From Pseudomonas cremoricolorata (GTDB lineage: Bacteria > Pseudomonadota > Gammaproteobacteria > Pseudomonadales > Pseudomonadaceae): DNA of 64,000 nucleotides. Positions 18,416 through 26,826 of the stretch are shown here, in pieces (position 1 is the first letter of the stretch; each line of letters begins with the position of its first letter). The notes under the pieces are model-generated. The model was not told the origin of the DNA, ran no database searches, and saw only the letters and a list, made by a program, of their open reading frames with translations. The stretch covers positions 3,100,001-3,164,000 of the forward strand of contig NZ_CP009455.1 of NCBI RefSeq assembly GCF_000759535.1, written 5' to 3'. A program made the position numbers and the translations under genes.

Positions 18416-19206
18416 GCATCGTCGTTTCGCTGCGCAGTGCCCTTGGCCTGTGCCTCGCCTTCGCCAGCCCCTGGGGGCTCGCCGAAACCCTTCCCGTACC
18501 GCAGGATGCCAAGGTCGTCGACCAGCGCTCGGCCATGGAGCAGGAGCGCGTCTACCCCATGGGGCCGCTGCGCAAGATCAGCGGCCGACTGCGCCTGGAG
18601 AACAAGGTCGAGGCGCGCGGCCAGGTCAGTTCGCAGACCTACGAACTGCCGGTCGAACGCAGCGCTCGCGAGGCCTTTACCAGTGCTCGGGAAGCCTTGC
18701 AGCAGGACGGTGGCTACCCACTGTTCTGGTGCCAGGGCCGTGATTGCGGCGAGGCCAGCCTGTGGGCCAACGATGTCTTCGGCAATGCCCGGCTCAATGG
18801 CGGTGACGAACAGCAGGCGTTCATCCTCCTGCGCCGCTCAGCCGAGCAGGCCGACACCCTGGTGGCGTTGTACAGCGTCACCCGCGGTAATCGCCGTGCC
18901 TACCTGCATGTCGAAGAGTTCGTCGCCGCCAGCCCGCTGGGTGAGCTGTTGCCCACTGCCGCCACGGTGCTGCGCGAAATGCGCGACACTGGCAAGCTCG
19001 ACTACCCTGATCTGCGTGCGCCACAACCGGCCTGGGTCGGGCTGCTGGCACGCAGCCTGAACCTCGACAGCACCTTGCGTGCCTCGCTCAGTGGCGATCA
19101 GGCCGAGGCCTGGCGTGAGCAACTGACCAAGGCCGGCGTACGCAGTGCCCGCCTGGAGGTGGGCGATGCGCCTACCGAGGGTCTGCACCTGGAGCTGATC
19201 CGCTGA
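18412..19206 (+). CDS. DUF4892 family exported protein
   Basis: A 264-residue protein with a signal peptide (about 1-25, ending GLAE) followed by a DUF4892-type domain: MEQERVYPMGPLRKISGRLRLENKVEARGQ and LFWCQGRDCGEASLWANDVFGN. The two Cys in WCQGRDCG could form a periplasmic disulfide. Function unknown. I prefer the ATG at 18412, which has AGGGTGG upstream and overlaps the mini-ORF stop; an in-frame ATG at 18394 would add six residues. A permease gene follows after 11 bases. Confidence 0.78.
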   Translation: MSIVVSLRSALGLCLAFASPWGLAETLPVPQDAKVVDQRSAMEQERVYPMGPLRKISGRLRLENKVEARGQVSSQTYELPVERSAREAFTSAREALQQDGGYPLFWCQGRDCGEASLWANDVFGNARLNGGDEQQAFILLRRSAEQADTLVALYSVTRGNRRAYLHVEEFVAASPLGELLPTAATVLREMRDTGKLDYPDLRAPQPAWVGLLARSLNLDSTLRASLSGDQAEAWREQLTKAGVRSARLEVGDAPTEGLHLELIR

Positions 19207-19217
19207 GTAACCTGTCG

Positions 19218-20270
19218 ATGCCCAACCATGATCGTCTGCTGGTGCAAATCCTTCTGCTGGCGCTGTTGGGCGCGGCCTTGTGGGTGATGGCACCGTTCAT
19301 TTCCGCACTGCTCTGGGGGGCCATTCTGGCGTTTGCCAGCTGGCCGCTGATGCGTTTGCTGACGCGCCTGTTGCGTGGCCGCGAGACACTCGCAGCGGGC
19401 CTGCTGACCGGCATGTGGATTCTCCTGGTGGCCTTGCCGCTGGTGTGGCTGGGCTTCAACCTGGCCGACCATATCCGTGATGCCACCACCTTCGTGCGCG
19501 ATGTGCAGGTCGATGGCCTGCCCGAGGCGCCGTCCTGGCTGGCCGGTCTACCGCTGGTGGGGGAACGTCTGGTGGCGATGTGGGACACCGTCGATCAGCA
19601 GGGCCCGGCCTTGCTGGCCTCGGTCAAGCCGTACCTGGGCCAGACCGGCAACTGGCTGCTGGCGCGCAGCGCGCAGATCGGCGGCGGCATTCTCGAGCTG
19701 AGCCTGAGCCTGGTATTCGTGTTCTTCTTCTACCGCGACGGGCCGCGCCTGGCGGCCTTCGTGCTGCGTCTGTTGCAGCGGCTGATCGGTGAACGCGCCG
19801 AGTACTACCTGGAACTGGTCGCCGGCACCGTGCAACGGGTGGTCAACGGCGTCATCGGCACCGCAGCGGCCCAAGGCCTGCTGGCGCTGATCGGTTTTCT
19901 TATTGCCGGCGTACCCGGGGCGATCGTCCTGGGCCTGGTGACCTTCATGCTCAGCCTGATCCCCATGGGGCCACCGCTTGCGTGGATACCGGCGACCGCC
20001 TGGCTGGTGTGGCAGGGTGAATACGGCATGGCAGTGTTCCTCGGCATCTGGGGCACCTTCATCATCAGCGGTGTCGACAACGTGCTCAAACCCTACCTGA
20101 TCAGCCGCGGCGGCAACCTGCCGCTGGTGATCGTGCTGCTCGGGGTGTTCGGCGGCCTGATCGCCTTTGGCTTCATTGGCTTGTTCATCGGTCCGACCTT
20201 GCTGGCGGTGGGCTACAGCCTGTTGCTCGACTGGAGTCGGCAGGCCAGCACCAGGCCGCCCCTCGCGTAG
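19218..20270 (+). CDS. AI-2E family transporter (PerM/TqsA-like)
   Basis: A 350-residue inner-membrane protein of the AI-2 exporter superfamily. Seven to eight hydrophobic segments are seen, with a soluble stretch at about 75-150. The C-terminal half holds the family motifs GVPGAIVLGLVTFMLSLIPMGPPLAW and DNVLKPYLISRGGNLPL. Members export autoinducer-2, act as sodium/proton antiporters, or have no known substrate; the sequence does not decide. It starts 11 bases after the DUF4892 gene and probably shares its transcript. Confidence 0.85.
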   Translation: MPNHDRLLVQILLLALLGAALWVMAPFISALLWGAILAFASWPLMRLLTRLLRGRETLAAGLLTGMWILLVALPLVWLGFNLADHIRDATTFVRDVQVDGLPEAPSWLAGLPLVGERLVAMWDTVDQQGPALLASVKPYLGQTGNWLLARSAQIGGGILELSLSLVFVFFFYRDGPRLAAFVLRLLQRLIGERAEYYLELVAGTVQRVVNGVIGTAAAQGLLALIGFLIAGVPGAIVLGLVTFMLSLIPMGPPLAWIPATAWLVWQGEYGMAVFLGIWGTFIISGVDNVLKPYLISRGGNLPLVIVLLGVFGGLIAFGFIGLFIGPTLLAVGYSLLLDWSRQASTRPPLA

Positions 20271-20314
20271 CGATCAGTCTCAGCCGACCAGCCACGCTGG
20301 GGTCACCAGATTGA

Positions 20315-20345
20315 TGCACCTGCCCCGTCGATGTGCACCCATCGG
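20315..20345. promoter_or_regulatory. Possible NtrC enhancer region
   Basis: Two TGCACC half-sites lie 19 bases apart, the second followed by CATCGGT. They lie roughly 95-125 bases upstream of the predicted sigma-54 start. TGCACC is the NtrC half-site, but neither copy has a good opposite arm, so this rests on position as much as sequence. Confidence 0.3.
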
Positions 20346-20374
20346 TTGGCGGTTGGCCTCACAGTTTCAGTGGA

Positions 20375-20384
20375 TTCGATACAA
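20375..20384 (+). promoter_or_regulatory. Candidate upstream GntR operator
   Basis: TTCGATACAA differs by one base from TTGGATACAA at 20445, in the same orientation and exactly 70 bases away. See the promoter-proximal copy. Confidence 0.4.
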
Positions 20385-20413
20385 CTCTATGATTTTAATG
20401 GCAATTTCAGAGT

Positions 20414-20428
20414 TGGCCTGATGCTTGC
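20414..20428 (+). promoter_or_regulatory. Sigma-54 (RpoN) promoter of the urea operon
   Basis: TGGC at 20414 and TTGC at 20425 have the exact -24/-12 spacing of the sigma-54 consensus (TGGC, seven bases, TTGC). Transcription would start near 20440, just before the atzF ATG. RpoN/NtrC control fits genes for using urea as nitrogen source. Confidence 0.7.
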
Positions 20429-20444
20429 TCTAACGCTTCCATAC

Positions 20445-20454
20445 TTGGATACAA
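20445..20454 (+). promoter_or_regulatory. Candidate GntR operator at the urea operon start
   Basis: CTTGGATACAAG (20444-20455) is an inverted repeat CTTG/CAAG of the kind bound by FCD-type GntR regulators. It sits at about +5 to +16 of the predicted transcript and touches the first atzF start codon. The GntR gene in the same operon is the natural partner. Confidence 0.5.
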
Positions 20455-20455
20455 G

Positions 20456-22288
20456 ATGGAATGCGCCATGCACATCGAACACTCACCTTTCCTCGGCTGG
20501 ACTGTCCGTGACTGGGCCACGGCCTACCGCGAGCGATCGCTGACCCCGGACAGCCTGCTGACGCTGCTGGAGGCGCTTCCCGCGGGTGATCCTGCGTGGA
20601 TAAGCCTGGTCGAGCGCGAGCAACTGGCGCTGCAACTGGCGGAGTTGGAGCAGCGTCTGACGGCGGTACAGGGCGACCTCGAGCAACTGCCGCTGTATGG
20701 CGTGCCGTTCGCGATCAAGGACAACATCGATGCGGCCGGCTGGACCACTACCGCCGCCTGCCCGGCGTTCGCCTACAGCGCCGAGCGCGATGCCACCGTG
20801 GTTGGCAAGTTGCGCGCTGCCGGTGCGATCCTCATCGGCAAGACCAATCTGGATCAGTTCGCCACCGGCCTGGTGGGCACGCGCTCGCCCTATGGTGCAG
20901 TGCCCAACAGCTTCGACCCCGACTATGTCAGTGGCGGGTCGAGTTCAGGCTCGGCGTCGGTGGTTGCCCGTGGCTGGGTAGCGTTTTCCCTGGGTACCGA
21001 TACCGCAGGCTCGGGGCGTGTCCCGGCTGGCTTCAACAACATCGTCGGCCTCAAACCGAGCAAAGGGCTGCTTTCCACCACAGGGCTGGTGCCTGCCTGC
21101 CGGACCGTCGATTGCATCTCGGTGTTCGCCCTGACGGTCAGCGATGCGCAAACGGTGGCTACCATCGCTGGCGGTTATGACGCCACCGATCCCTATTCGC
21201 GGCCCAACCCCAACACTGCGCCCGTTGCCGTTGGCAGCCAGATCCGCCTGGCGATCCCTGACACGCTGGAGTTCTTTGGCGATAGCCAGAATCGCGCCGT
21301 GTTCGAACGGTCTCTGGCGGCGTTCGAAGCGTTGGGCGCGCACATCTGCACGATCGATTTCGCGCCCTTCAAACAACTGGCCGAGCAGCTGTACTACGGG
21401 CCCTGGGTGGCCGAGCGGACCGTCGCGGTGCAGGACGTGCTGGCTCGCATGCCTGAAGCGATGGACCCGGTGGTGCGCGGCATTGTCGAAAATGGCCGCG
21501 CCTACACCGCCTGCGATGCCTATGAGGCCGAATACCTGCGCGCGGCGCTCAGCCGCCAGATCAACGACAGCCTGGCGGGCTTCGACGCGCTGCTGGTGCC
21601 GACCTCGCCAACCCTGCGCACGCTCGAGCAAATGCAGCAAGAGCCGGTGCTGTACAACGCCCAGTTCGGCTACTACACCAACTTCACCAACCTGGCAGAT
21701 CTTTCGGCGCTGGCGCTGCCCGCCGGCTTGCGCAGCGATGGCTTGCCTGCCGGCATCACACTGATCGCTCCGGCCTGGCATGACAGGGCGTTGGCGGATC
21801 TGGGCAAGCGCTGGCAGAACCACCTGAATCTGCCCCTGGGTGCGACGGGACGTACCCTGTCCGCGCCGTTGCCACCTTGCGCAGGACCGAGCGAGGGCAG
21901 TGTGCGCGTCGCGGTGGTCGGTGCTCACCTGACCGGTATGCCGCTCAATTTCCAGCTGACCACGCGCAACGCGGTGCTTGTCGAACAGACCCTGACCGCC
22001 GACCACTATCGCCTCTATGCCTTGGCAGGCACCGTTCCGCCCAAGCCGGGCCTGGCCCGTTCCGACAGCGGCAGCTCGATCATCGTCGAGCTGTGGGACC
22101 TGCCCATCGCGCGATTCGGCGAGTTCGTCGCCGAGATCCCGGCACCGCTTGGCATCGGCACCTTGAACCTGGCCGACGGGCGCAGCGTGAAAGGTTTCAT
22201 CTGCGAACCATGGGCACTGAGTGACGCCCGTGACATCACCGAGTTCGGCGGTTGGCGCGCCTACATCGCCAGCCTGCAGAACGCCTGA
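20456..22288 (+). CDS. atzF: Allophanate hydrolase
   Basis: Hydrolyses allophanate to ammonia and CO2, the second step of ATP-dependent urea breakdown. The 610-residue protein has an amidase-signature domain (about 10-460) with Lys in PFAIKDNIDAAG and the Ser-rich motif SGGSSSGSASVV. The C-terminal domain specific to allophanate hydrolases (about 475-610, VRVAVVGAHLTGMPLNFQL, WDLPIARFGEFVAEIPAPLGIGT) is present. The start could be 20456 or the in-frame ATG at 20468. It is the first gene of the operon, followed by urea carboxylase. Confidence 0.93.
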   Translation: MECAMHIEHSPFLGWTVRDWATAYRERSLTPDSLLTLLEALPAGDPAWISLVEREQLALQLAELEQRLTAVQGDLEQLPLYGVPFAIKDNIDAAGWTTTAACPAFAYSAERDATVVGKLRAAGAILIGKTNLDQFATGLVGTRSPYGAVPNSFDPDYVSGGSSSGSASVVARGWVAFSLGTDTAGSGRVPAGFNNIVGLKPSKGLLSTTGLVPACRTVDCISVFALTVSDAQTVATIAGGYDATDPYSRPNPNTAPVAVGSQIRLAIPDTLEFFGDSQNRAVFERSLAAFEALGAHICTIDFAPFKQLAEQLYYGPWVAERTVAVQDVLARMPEAMDPVVRGIVENGRAYTACDAYEAEYLRAALSRQINDSLAGFDALLVPTSPTLRTLEQMQQEPVLYNAQFGYYTNFTNLADLSALALPAGLRSDGLPAGITLIAPAWHDRALADLGKRWQNHLNLPLGATGRTLSAPLPPCAGPSEGSVRVAVVGAHLTGMPLNFQLTTRNAVLVEQTLTADHYRLYALAGTVPPKPGLARSDSGSSIIVELWDLPIARFGEFVAEIPAPLGIGTLNLADGRSVKGFICEPWALSDARDITEFGGWRAYIASLQNA

Positions 22289-22351
22289 ACACCCGCCTTC
22301 CGGCAAGCGGAAGGCTCAGCCAGCCATCGGCCCCACCACAGGGAGCGCAGC

Positions 22352-25300
22352 ATGTTCCATACCGTCCTGATCGCAAACCGCGGCGAGATCGCCGTGCGTG
22401 CCATTCGTACTCTCAAGACCCTCGGGGTCAAGGCCGTGGCCGTGTATTCCGAGCCTGACCGCAACGCCGCGCACGTGCTGATGGCTGATGTCGCTATCGC
22501 CTTGGGCGGCGAGAAAGCGAGCGACAGCTATCTGCGGATCGACAAGATCCTCGCCGCCGCGCAAGAAACCGGAGCCCAGGCGATCTACCCAGGCTATGGC
22601 TTCTTGTCGGAAAGCGCGGAGTTCGCCGAAGCGTGCGAAGCGGCGGGTGTCGCGTTCATCGGCCCGACCGCCGGGCAGATCCGTGAGTTCGGCCTCAAGC
22701 ACAGGGCCAGGGAGCTGGCCGCGGCCGCCGGCGTGCCCATGACGCCAGGCTCGGCGTTGCTCGACAGCGTGGAGCATGCCCTGGCAGAAGCCGAGCGCAT
22801 CGGCTACCCGGTGATGCTCAAGAGCACGGCGGGAGGCGGGGGGATCGGCCTGACGCGCTGCGATGACGCCGTCACCCTGCGTGAGGCCTACGACGGCGTG
22901 AAGCGCATGGGCGAGCAGTTCTTCCGCGACTCGGGCGCCTTCGTCGAGCGCTTCATCGACCAGGCGCGGCACATCGAAGTGCAGATTTTCGGTGACGGCA
23001 AAGGCCAGGTCGTGGCCTTGGGTGAGCGCGACTGTTCGCTGCAGCGGCGCAATCAGAAAGTGGTCGAAGAAACGCCGGCACCGCACCTGCCAGCCGCGAC
23101 TCGCGAGGCGCTGCATCGCGCGGCGGTCAACCTCGGCCAGGCGGTGAACTACCGCAGTGCCGGGACGGTGGAGTTCATCTACGACGCTGCCAGTGACGCC
23201 TTCTATTTTCTCGAGGTCAATACCCGTTTGCAGGTCGAGCATCCGGTCACGGAAATGGTCACCGGCCTGGACTTGATCGCGTGCATGCTGCAGGTCGCCG
23301 CCGGCGATGCGCTGGACTGGCAGGCGATGGAACGGCCGCCGCAAGGTTGCGCCATCGAAGTGCGTCTCTATGCAGAGGATCCGCTCAAGGGCTTTCAGCC
23401 AAGCCCTGGCACCCTCACCGAGGTGTTCTTCCCTGACGATGTGCGTGTCGATGGTTGGGTGAGCAGTGGAACCGAGGTGTCGGCGTTCTATGATCCGATG
23501 ATCGCCAAGCTGATCGTGCACGGCGAAAACCGCCAGCAAGCGATCGGCAAGTTGCAGACCGCGCTGGATGCCACCCGTCTGCACGGCATCGCCAGCAACC
23601 TCGACTACTTGCGCCAGATCGTTGCCGAGCCGCGTTTTCTGGCCGGCCAGGTGTGGACGCGCATGCTCGACACCTGTGCCTTCACGGCAAGCGTCATCGA
23701 AGTGCTGGAACCCGGAACCTACAGCAGCGTGCAGGATTATCCAGGCCGTCTGGGGTACTGGAACATCGGCGTGCCGCCCTCAGGGCCGATGGATGATTAC
23801 GCCTTGCGCCTGGCCAACCGGATCGTCGGCAACCCTGCGACGGCGGCCGGTCTGGAGTTCACGCTGCAAGGTCCTTCCCTGCGCTTTCACTGCGCTGCGC
23901 TGATCGCGCTGACGGGCGCAGAATGCCCGGCGCAGCTCGACGGTGCAGCGATTCCCTACTGGACCCCGGTACAGGTCAACGCTGGCCAGGTGCTCACCCT
24001 CGGTCGTGCGCTGGACGGCTGTCGCACCTACCTGGCCGTGCGCAATGGTCTGGATGTGCCGATGTACCTGGGCAGCCGCTCGACGTTTGCCCTGGGCCAA
24101 TTCGGCGGGCATGCGGGGCGCACCCTGCGCACCGCCGACATGCTGGCCATCTCGCAACCCGAGCGGGCGGCCTGCACCACCCCGGCACCGGTCAGTGCGC
24201 CCTGTGCGGCACCGGCAGCGATGATTGCGCAGTACGGCACGACATGGGACATCGGCGTGCTCTACGGTCCCCATGGCGCCCCGGATTTCTTCACTGCCGA
24301 GTCCATCGAGACCTTCTTCGCCACGCAATGGGAAGTGCACTACAACTCCAACCGCCTCGGCGTGCGCCTGTCCGGGCCCAAGCCCGGCTGGGCGCGAATC
24401 GATGGTGGGGAGGCCGGACTGCACCCCTCGAATGTGCACGATTGCGAGTACGCGATCGGCGCCATCAACTTTACGGGTGATTTCCCGGTGATTCTGGGCA
24501 AGGATGGCCCGAGCCTGGGCGGCTTCGTGTGTCCGGTCACGATCGCCAAGGCCGAGTTGTGGAAGGTGGGGCAGGTCAAGCCGGGGGACAAGCTGCGCTT
24601 TCATCCGATCAGCTTCGAGCAGGCACGACAGCTGGAGCAGGCCCAGGAGCAGAGCATTGCCACGTTGACGGCGGTCAAGGCGCAGACCTTGCCCGTGCCA
24701 TCGTTGCTGCCCGCGGCGACGTCCTCCGCCGCCATACTGGCCGAACTCGCTGCCGATGACAGCCGCCCGCGGGTCGTCTACCGGCAAGCCGGAGATAACT
24801 ACATCCTGATCGAGTACGGCGACAACGTGCTCGACATCGCCCTGCGCCTGCGCATTCACCTGCTGATGCAGGCGCTCGATGCACGGCCGTTGCCGGGCAT
24901 CGAAGAGCTGGCCCCTGGCGTGCGTTCCCTGCAAGTGCGCTACGACGGCCAGGTGCTGCACCAGCGCGCGCTGATCGAGCATCTGCTCGAGCTTGAACAG
25001 GCGCTGGGCGATGTGGCGAACGTGAAGGTGCCGACACGCATCGTGCACTTGCCCATTGCCTTCGAGGACAGCGCCACGCTGGATGCCGTCACCCGCTACC
25101 AGGAAACCGTGTGCGCTCAAGCGCCGTGGTTGCCCAACAACGTCGATTTCCTGCAGCGCATCAATGGTCTGGAACATCGCGATCAGGTCAGGGACATCGT
25201 CTGTGAGGCCAGCTATCTGATTCTCGGCCTGGGTGACGTCTACCTCGACGCGCCCTGCGCGGTGCCACTCGATCCTCGTCATCGTCTGCTCAGCTCCAAG

Positions 25301-25990
25301 TACAACCCCGCACGCACGCACACCGCCGAGGGCACGGTGGGCATCGGCGGCATGTACATGTGCATCTACGGCATGGACTCACCCGGTGGCTATCAACTGG
25401 TTGGGCGTACCTTGCCGATCTGGAACAAGTATTCGAAGAACGCGCAGTTCAAGGATGGCAACCCATGGCTGCTGCACTTCTTCGACCAGGTCAAGTTCCA
25501 TCTCGTCGAAGAAGATGAGCTCAACGCGTTTCGTGAGGCCTTCCGCGAAGGGCGCGCCGAGATCCGCATCGAGCAAACCGAGTTCGATTTCGCCCAATAC
25601 ACCCAGTTCCTGCAAACCCACGCACCGAGCATCGCCCAGTTCCAGTCGCGTCAGAAACAGGCGTACGAAGCAGAAGTCGAGCGCTGGAAAGAGGCGGGCT
25701 TCGACCAACCACTGGCGCTTGCTGAGCCCATGCCCAGTGAAGAGCCAGAGCACGCGGGGCACCCGGTCTGTGCCGATCTCAACGGCAATGTGTGGAAAGT
25801 GCTGGTCGAGCCAGGGCAAACGGTCAGGGCGGGAGACAAGTTGCTCATCATCGAGGCGATGAAGATGGAGCTCGCAGTACTCGCACCCGTGGACGGCAGG
25901 GTGGCCGCCGTTCGCTGTGTACCCGGGCGGCCGGTGATACCGGGTGATGTACTGGTCTACCTCGACGCGCAGGCAATGGCCGACGCGTGA
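22352..25990 (+). CDS. uca: Urea carboxylase
   Basis: Biotin enzyme that carboxylates urea to allophanate using ATP and bicarbonate. It has 1212 residues with biotin carboxylase (1-445, starting FHTVLIANRGEIAVRAIRT, with ATP loop KSTAGGGGIGL), a KipA-like AHS2 domain (about 450-760, GTYSSVQDYPGRLGYWNIGVP), a KipI-like AHS1 domain (about 805-1040) and a biotinyl domain with Lys1171 in EAMKMEL. Related proteins use guanidine instead, but those usually travel with carboxyguanidine deiminase genes, which are absent here. The neighbouring urt genes favour urea. RBS AGGGAG is 6 bases upstream. Confidence 0.92.
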   Translation: MFHTVLIANRGEIAVRAIRTLKTLGVKAVAVYSEPDRNAAHVLMADVAIALGGEKASDSYLRIDKILAAAQETGAQAIYPGYGFLSESAEFAEACEAAGVAFIGPTAGQIREFGLKHRARELAAAAGVPMTPGSALLDSVEHALAEAERIGYPVMLKSTAGGGGIGLTRCDDAVTLREAYDGVKRMGEQFFRDSGAFVERFIDQARHIEVQIFGDGKGQVVALGERDCSLQRRNQKVVEETPAPHLPAATREALHRAAVNLGQAVNYRSAGTVEFIYDAASDAFYFLEVNTRLQVEHPVTEMVTGLDLIACMLQVAAGDALDWQAMERPPQGCAIEVRLYAEDPLKGFQPSPGTLTEVFFPDDVRVDGWVSSGTEVSAFYDPMIAKLIVHGENRQQAIGKLQTALDATRLHGIASNLDYLRQIVAEPRFLAGQVWTRMLDTCAFTASVIEVLEPGTYSSVQDYPGRLGYWNIGVPPSGPMDDYALRLANRIVGNPATAAGLEFTLQGPSLRFHCAALIALTGAECPAQLDGAAIPYWTPVQVNAGQVLTLGRALDGCRTYLAVRNGLDVPMYLGSRSTFALGQFGGHAGRTLRTADMLAISQPERAACTTPAPVSAPCAAPAAMIAQYGTTWDIGVLYGPHGAPDFFTAESIETFFATQWEVHYNSNRLGVRLSGPKPGWARIDGGEAGLHPSNVHDCEYAIGAINFTGDFPVILGKDGPSLGGFVCPVTIAKAELWKVGQVKPGDKLRFHPISFEQARQLEQAQEQSIATLTAVKAQTLPVPSLLPAATSSAAILAELAADDSRPRVVYRQAGDNYILIEYGDNVLDIALRLRIHLLMQALDARPLPGIEELAPGVRSLQVRYDGQVLHQRALIEHLLELEQALGDVANVKVPTRIVHLPIAFEDSATLDAVTRYQETVCAQAPWLPNNVDFLQRINGLEHRDQVRDIVCEASYLILGLGDVYLDAPCAVPLDPRHRLLSSKYNPARTHTAEGTVGIGGMYMCIYGMDSPGGYQLVGRTLPIWNKYSKNAQFKDGNPWLLHFFDQVKFHLVEEDELNAFREAFREGRAEIRIEQTEFDFAQYTQFLQTHAPSIAQFQSRQKQAYEAEVERWKEAGFDQPLALAEPMPSEEPEHAGHPVCADLNGNVWKVLVEPGQTVRAGDKLLIIEAMKMELAVLAPVDGRVAAVRCVPGRPVIPGDVLVYLDAQAMADA

Positions 25991-26040
25991 ACAGCGATCG
26001 AGCAGGCCTCGACACCCTGCTCGCCATTGAGTGATCCGCC

Positions 26041-26805
26041 ATGCAGATTTCATCGTTGAAAAAGCCCCCCGTGCGCCCGGAAAACCTGGTCGAACGAATC
26101 TATCAGCAGCTCAAGCGCGATATTTTCGAGTTCCGCCTGCTGCCAGGTGATCGCTTCAGCGAAGGGGAGGTGGCCCAGCGCACGGGCGTCAGCCGCACCC
26201 CGGTGCGTCAGGCGTTGTATCGCCTCGAACGTGAAGGGTATCTGGAGGTTTATTTCCGAAGTGGCTGGCAGGTCAGACCGTTCGACTTCAACTACTTCGA
26301 AGAGCTGTACGACGTGCGCACCGTGCTCGAACTGGCTGCCGTGGGCCGCCTGTGTTCGAGCCAGGCCCACAGCCATCCGGTGCTCGAAGCGTTGAAAGCC
26401 ACCTGGCTGGTCGCCGACTGCGACCGCTTGCGCGATGCAGCGACGGTCTCGGAGCTGGATGAGCGTTTCCACTGTGAGCTGGTTGAAGCCACCGGCAATG
26501 CCGAAATGGCGCGCCTGCACTTCGAGGTGACGGAAAAGATTCGCATCATCCGCCGACTCGACTTCACCCAGCAGCCGCGTATCGCCGCCACCTACGAGGA
26601 GCACGGGCGCATCCTCGGCGCCATCCTCCAGCGTCGTGCGGATCACGCACAGAAGTTGCTCAAGGCCCACATAGAGGTCAGCAAGAAAGAAGTACGCAAG
26701 ATCACCCTGCACAGGCTGCATGTCGCCCGCCAGCGCGCACAGCTCAAGACGCTGGGTGACCGAACCCTTGATGCAACTGCCGAGCACTGCCCAGAACGCC
26801 AATGA
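26041..26805 (+). CDS. GntR family transcriptional regulator (FCD subfamily)
   Basis: A 254-residue regulator with an N-terminal winged helix (about 15-80, LVERIYQQLKRDIFEFRLLPGD, VAQRTGVSRTPVRQALYRLEREGYLEV) and a C-terminal all-helical FCD ligand domain (about 90-230, FEELYDVRTVLELAA, LDERFHCELVEATGN, EEHGRILGAI). It lies inside the operon between urea carboxylase and urtA. It probably binds the TTSGATACAA sites before atzF and responds to urea or allophanate; both points are inference. A 7-bp hairpin (26000-26022) separates it from uca. Confidence 0.88.
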   Translation: MQISSLKKPPVRPENLVERIYQQLKRDIFEFRLLPGDRFSEGEVAQRTGVSRTPVRQALYRLEREGYLEVYFRSGWQVRPFDFNYFEELYDVRTVLELAAVGRLCSSQAHSHPVLEALKATWLVADCDRLRDAATVSELDERFHCELVEATGNAEMARLHFEVTEKIRIIRRLDFTQQPRIAATYEEHGRILGAILQRRADHAQKLLKAHIEVSKKEVRKITLHRLHVARQRAQLKTLGDRTLDATAEHCPERQ

Positions 26806-26826
26806 CCAACACCATGGAGCATCTCA

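Noticed and set aside
20271..20455. Guanidine (ykkC-type) riboswitch before the urea operon
   Set aside because: I looked for the structured leader that often precedes guanidine carboxylase genes. The predicted start near 20440 leaves a leader of only about 15 bases, too short for one.
22316..25321. Long minus-strand frames opposite urea carboxylase (422 and 513 codons)
   Set aside because: Same composition effect; the plus-strand biotin enzyme has every expected domain.
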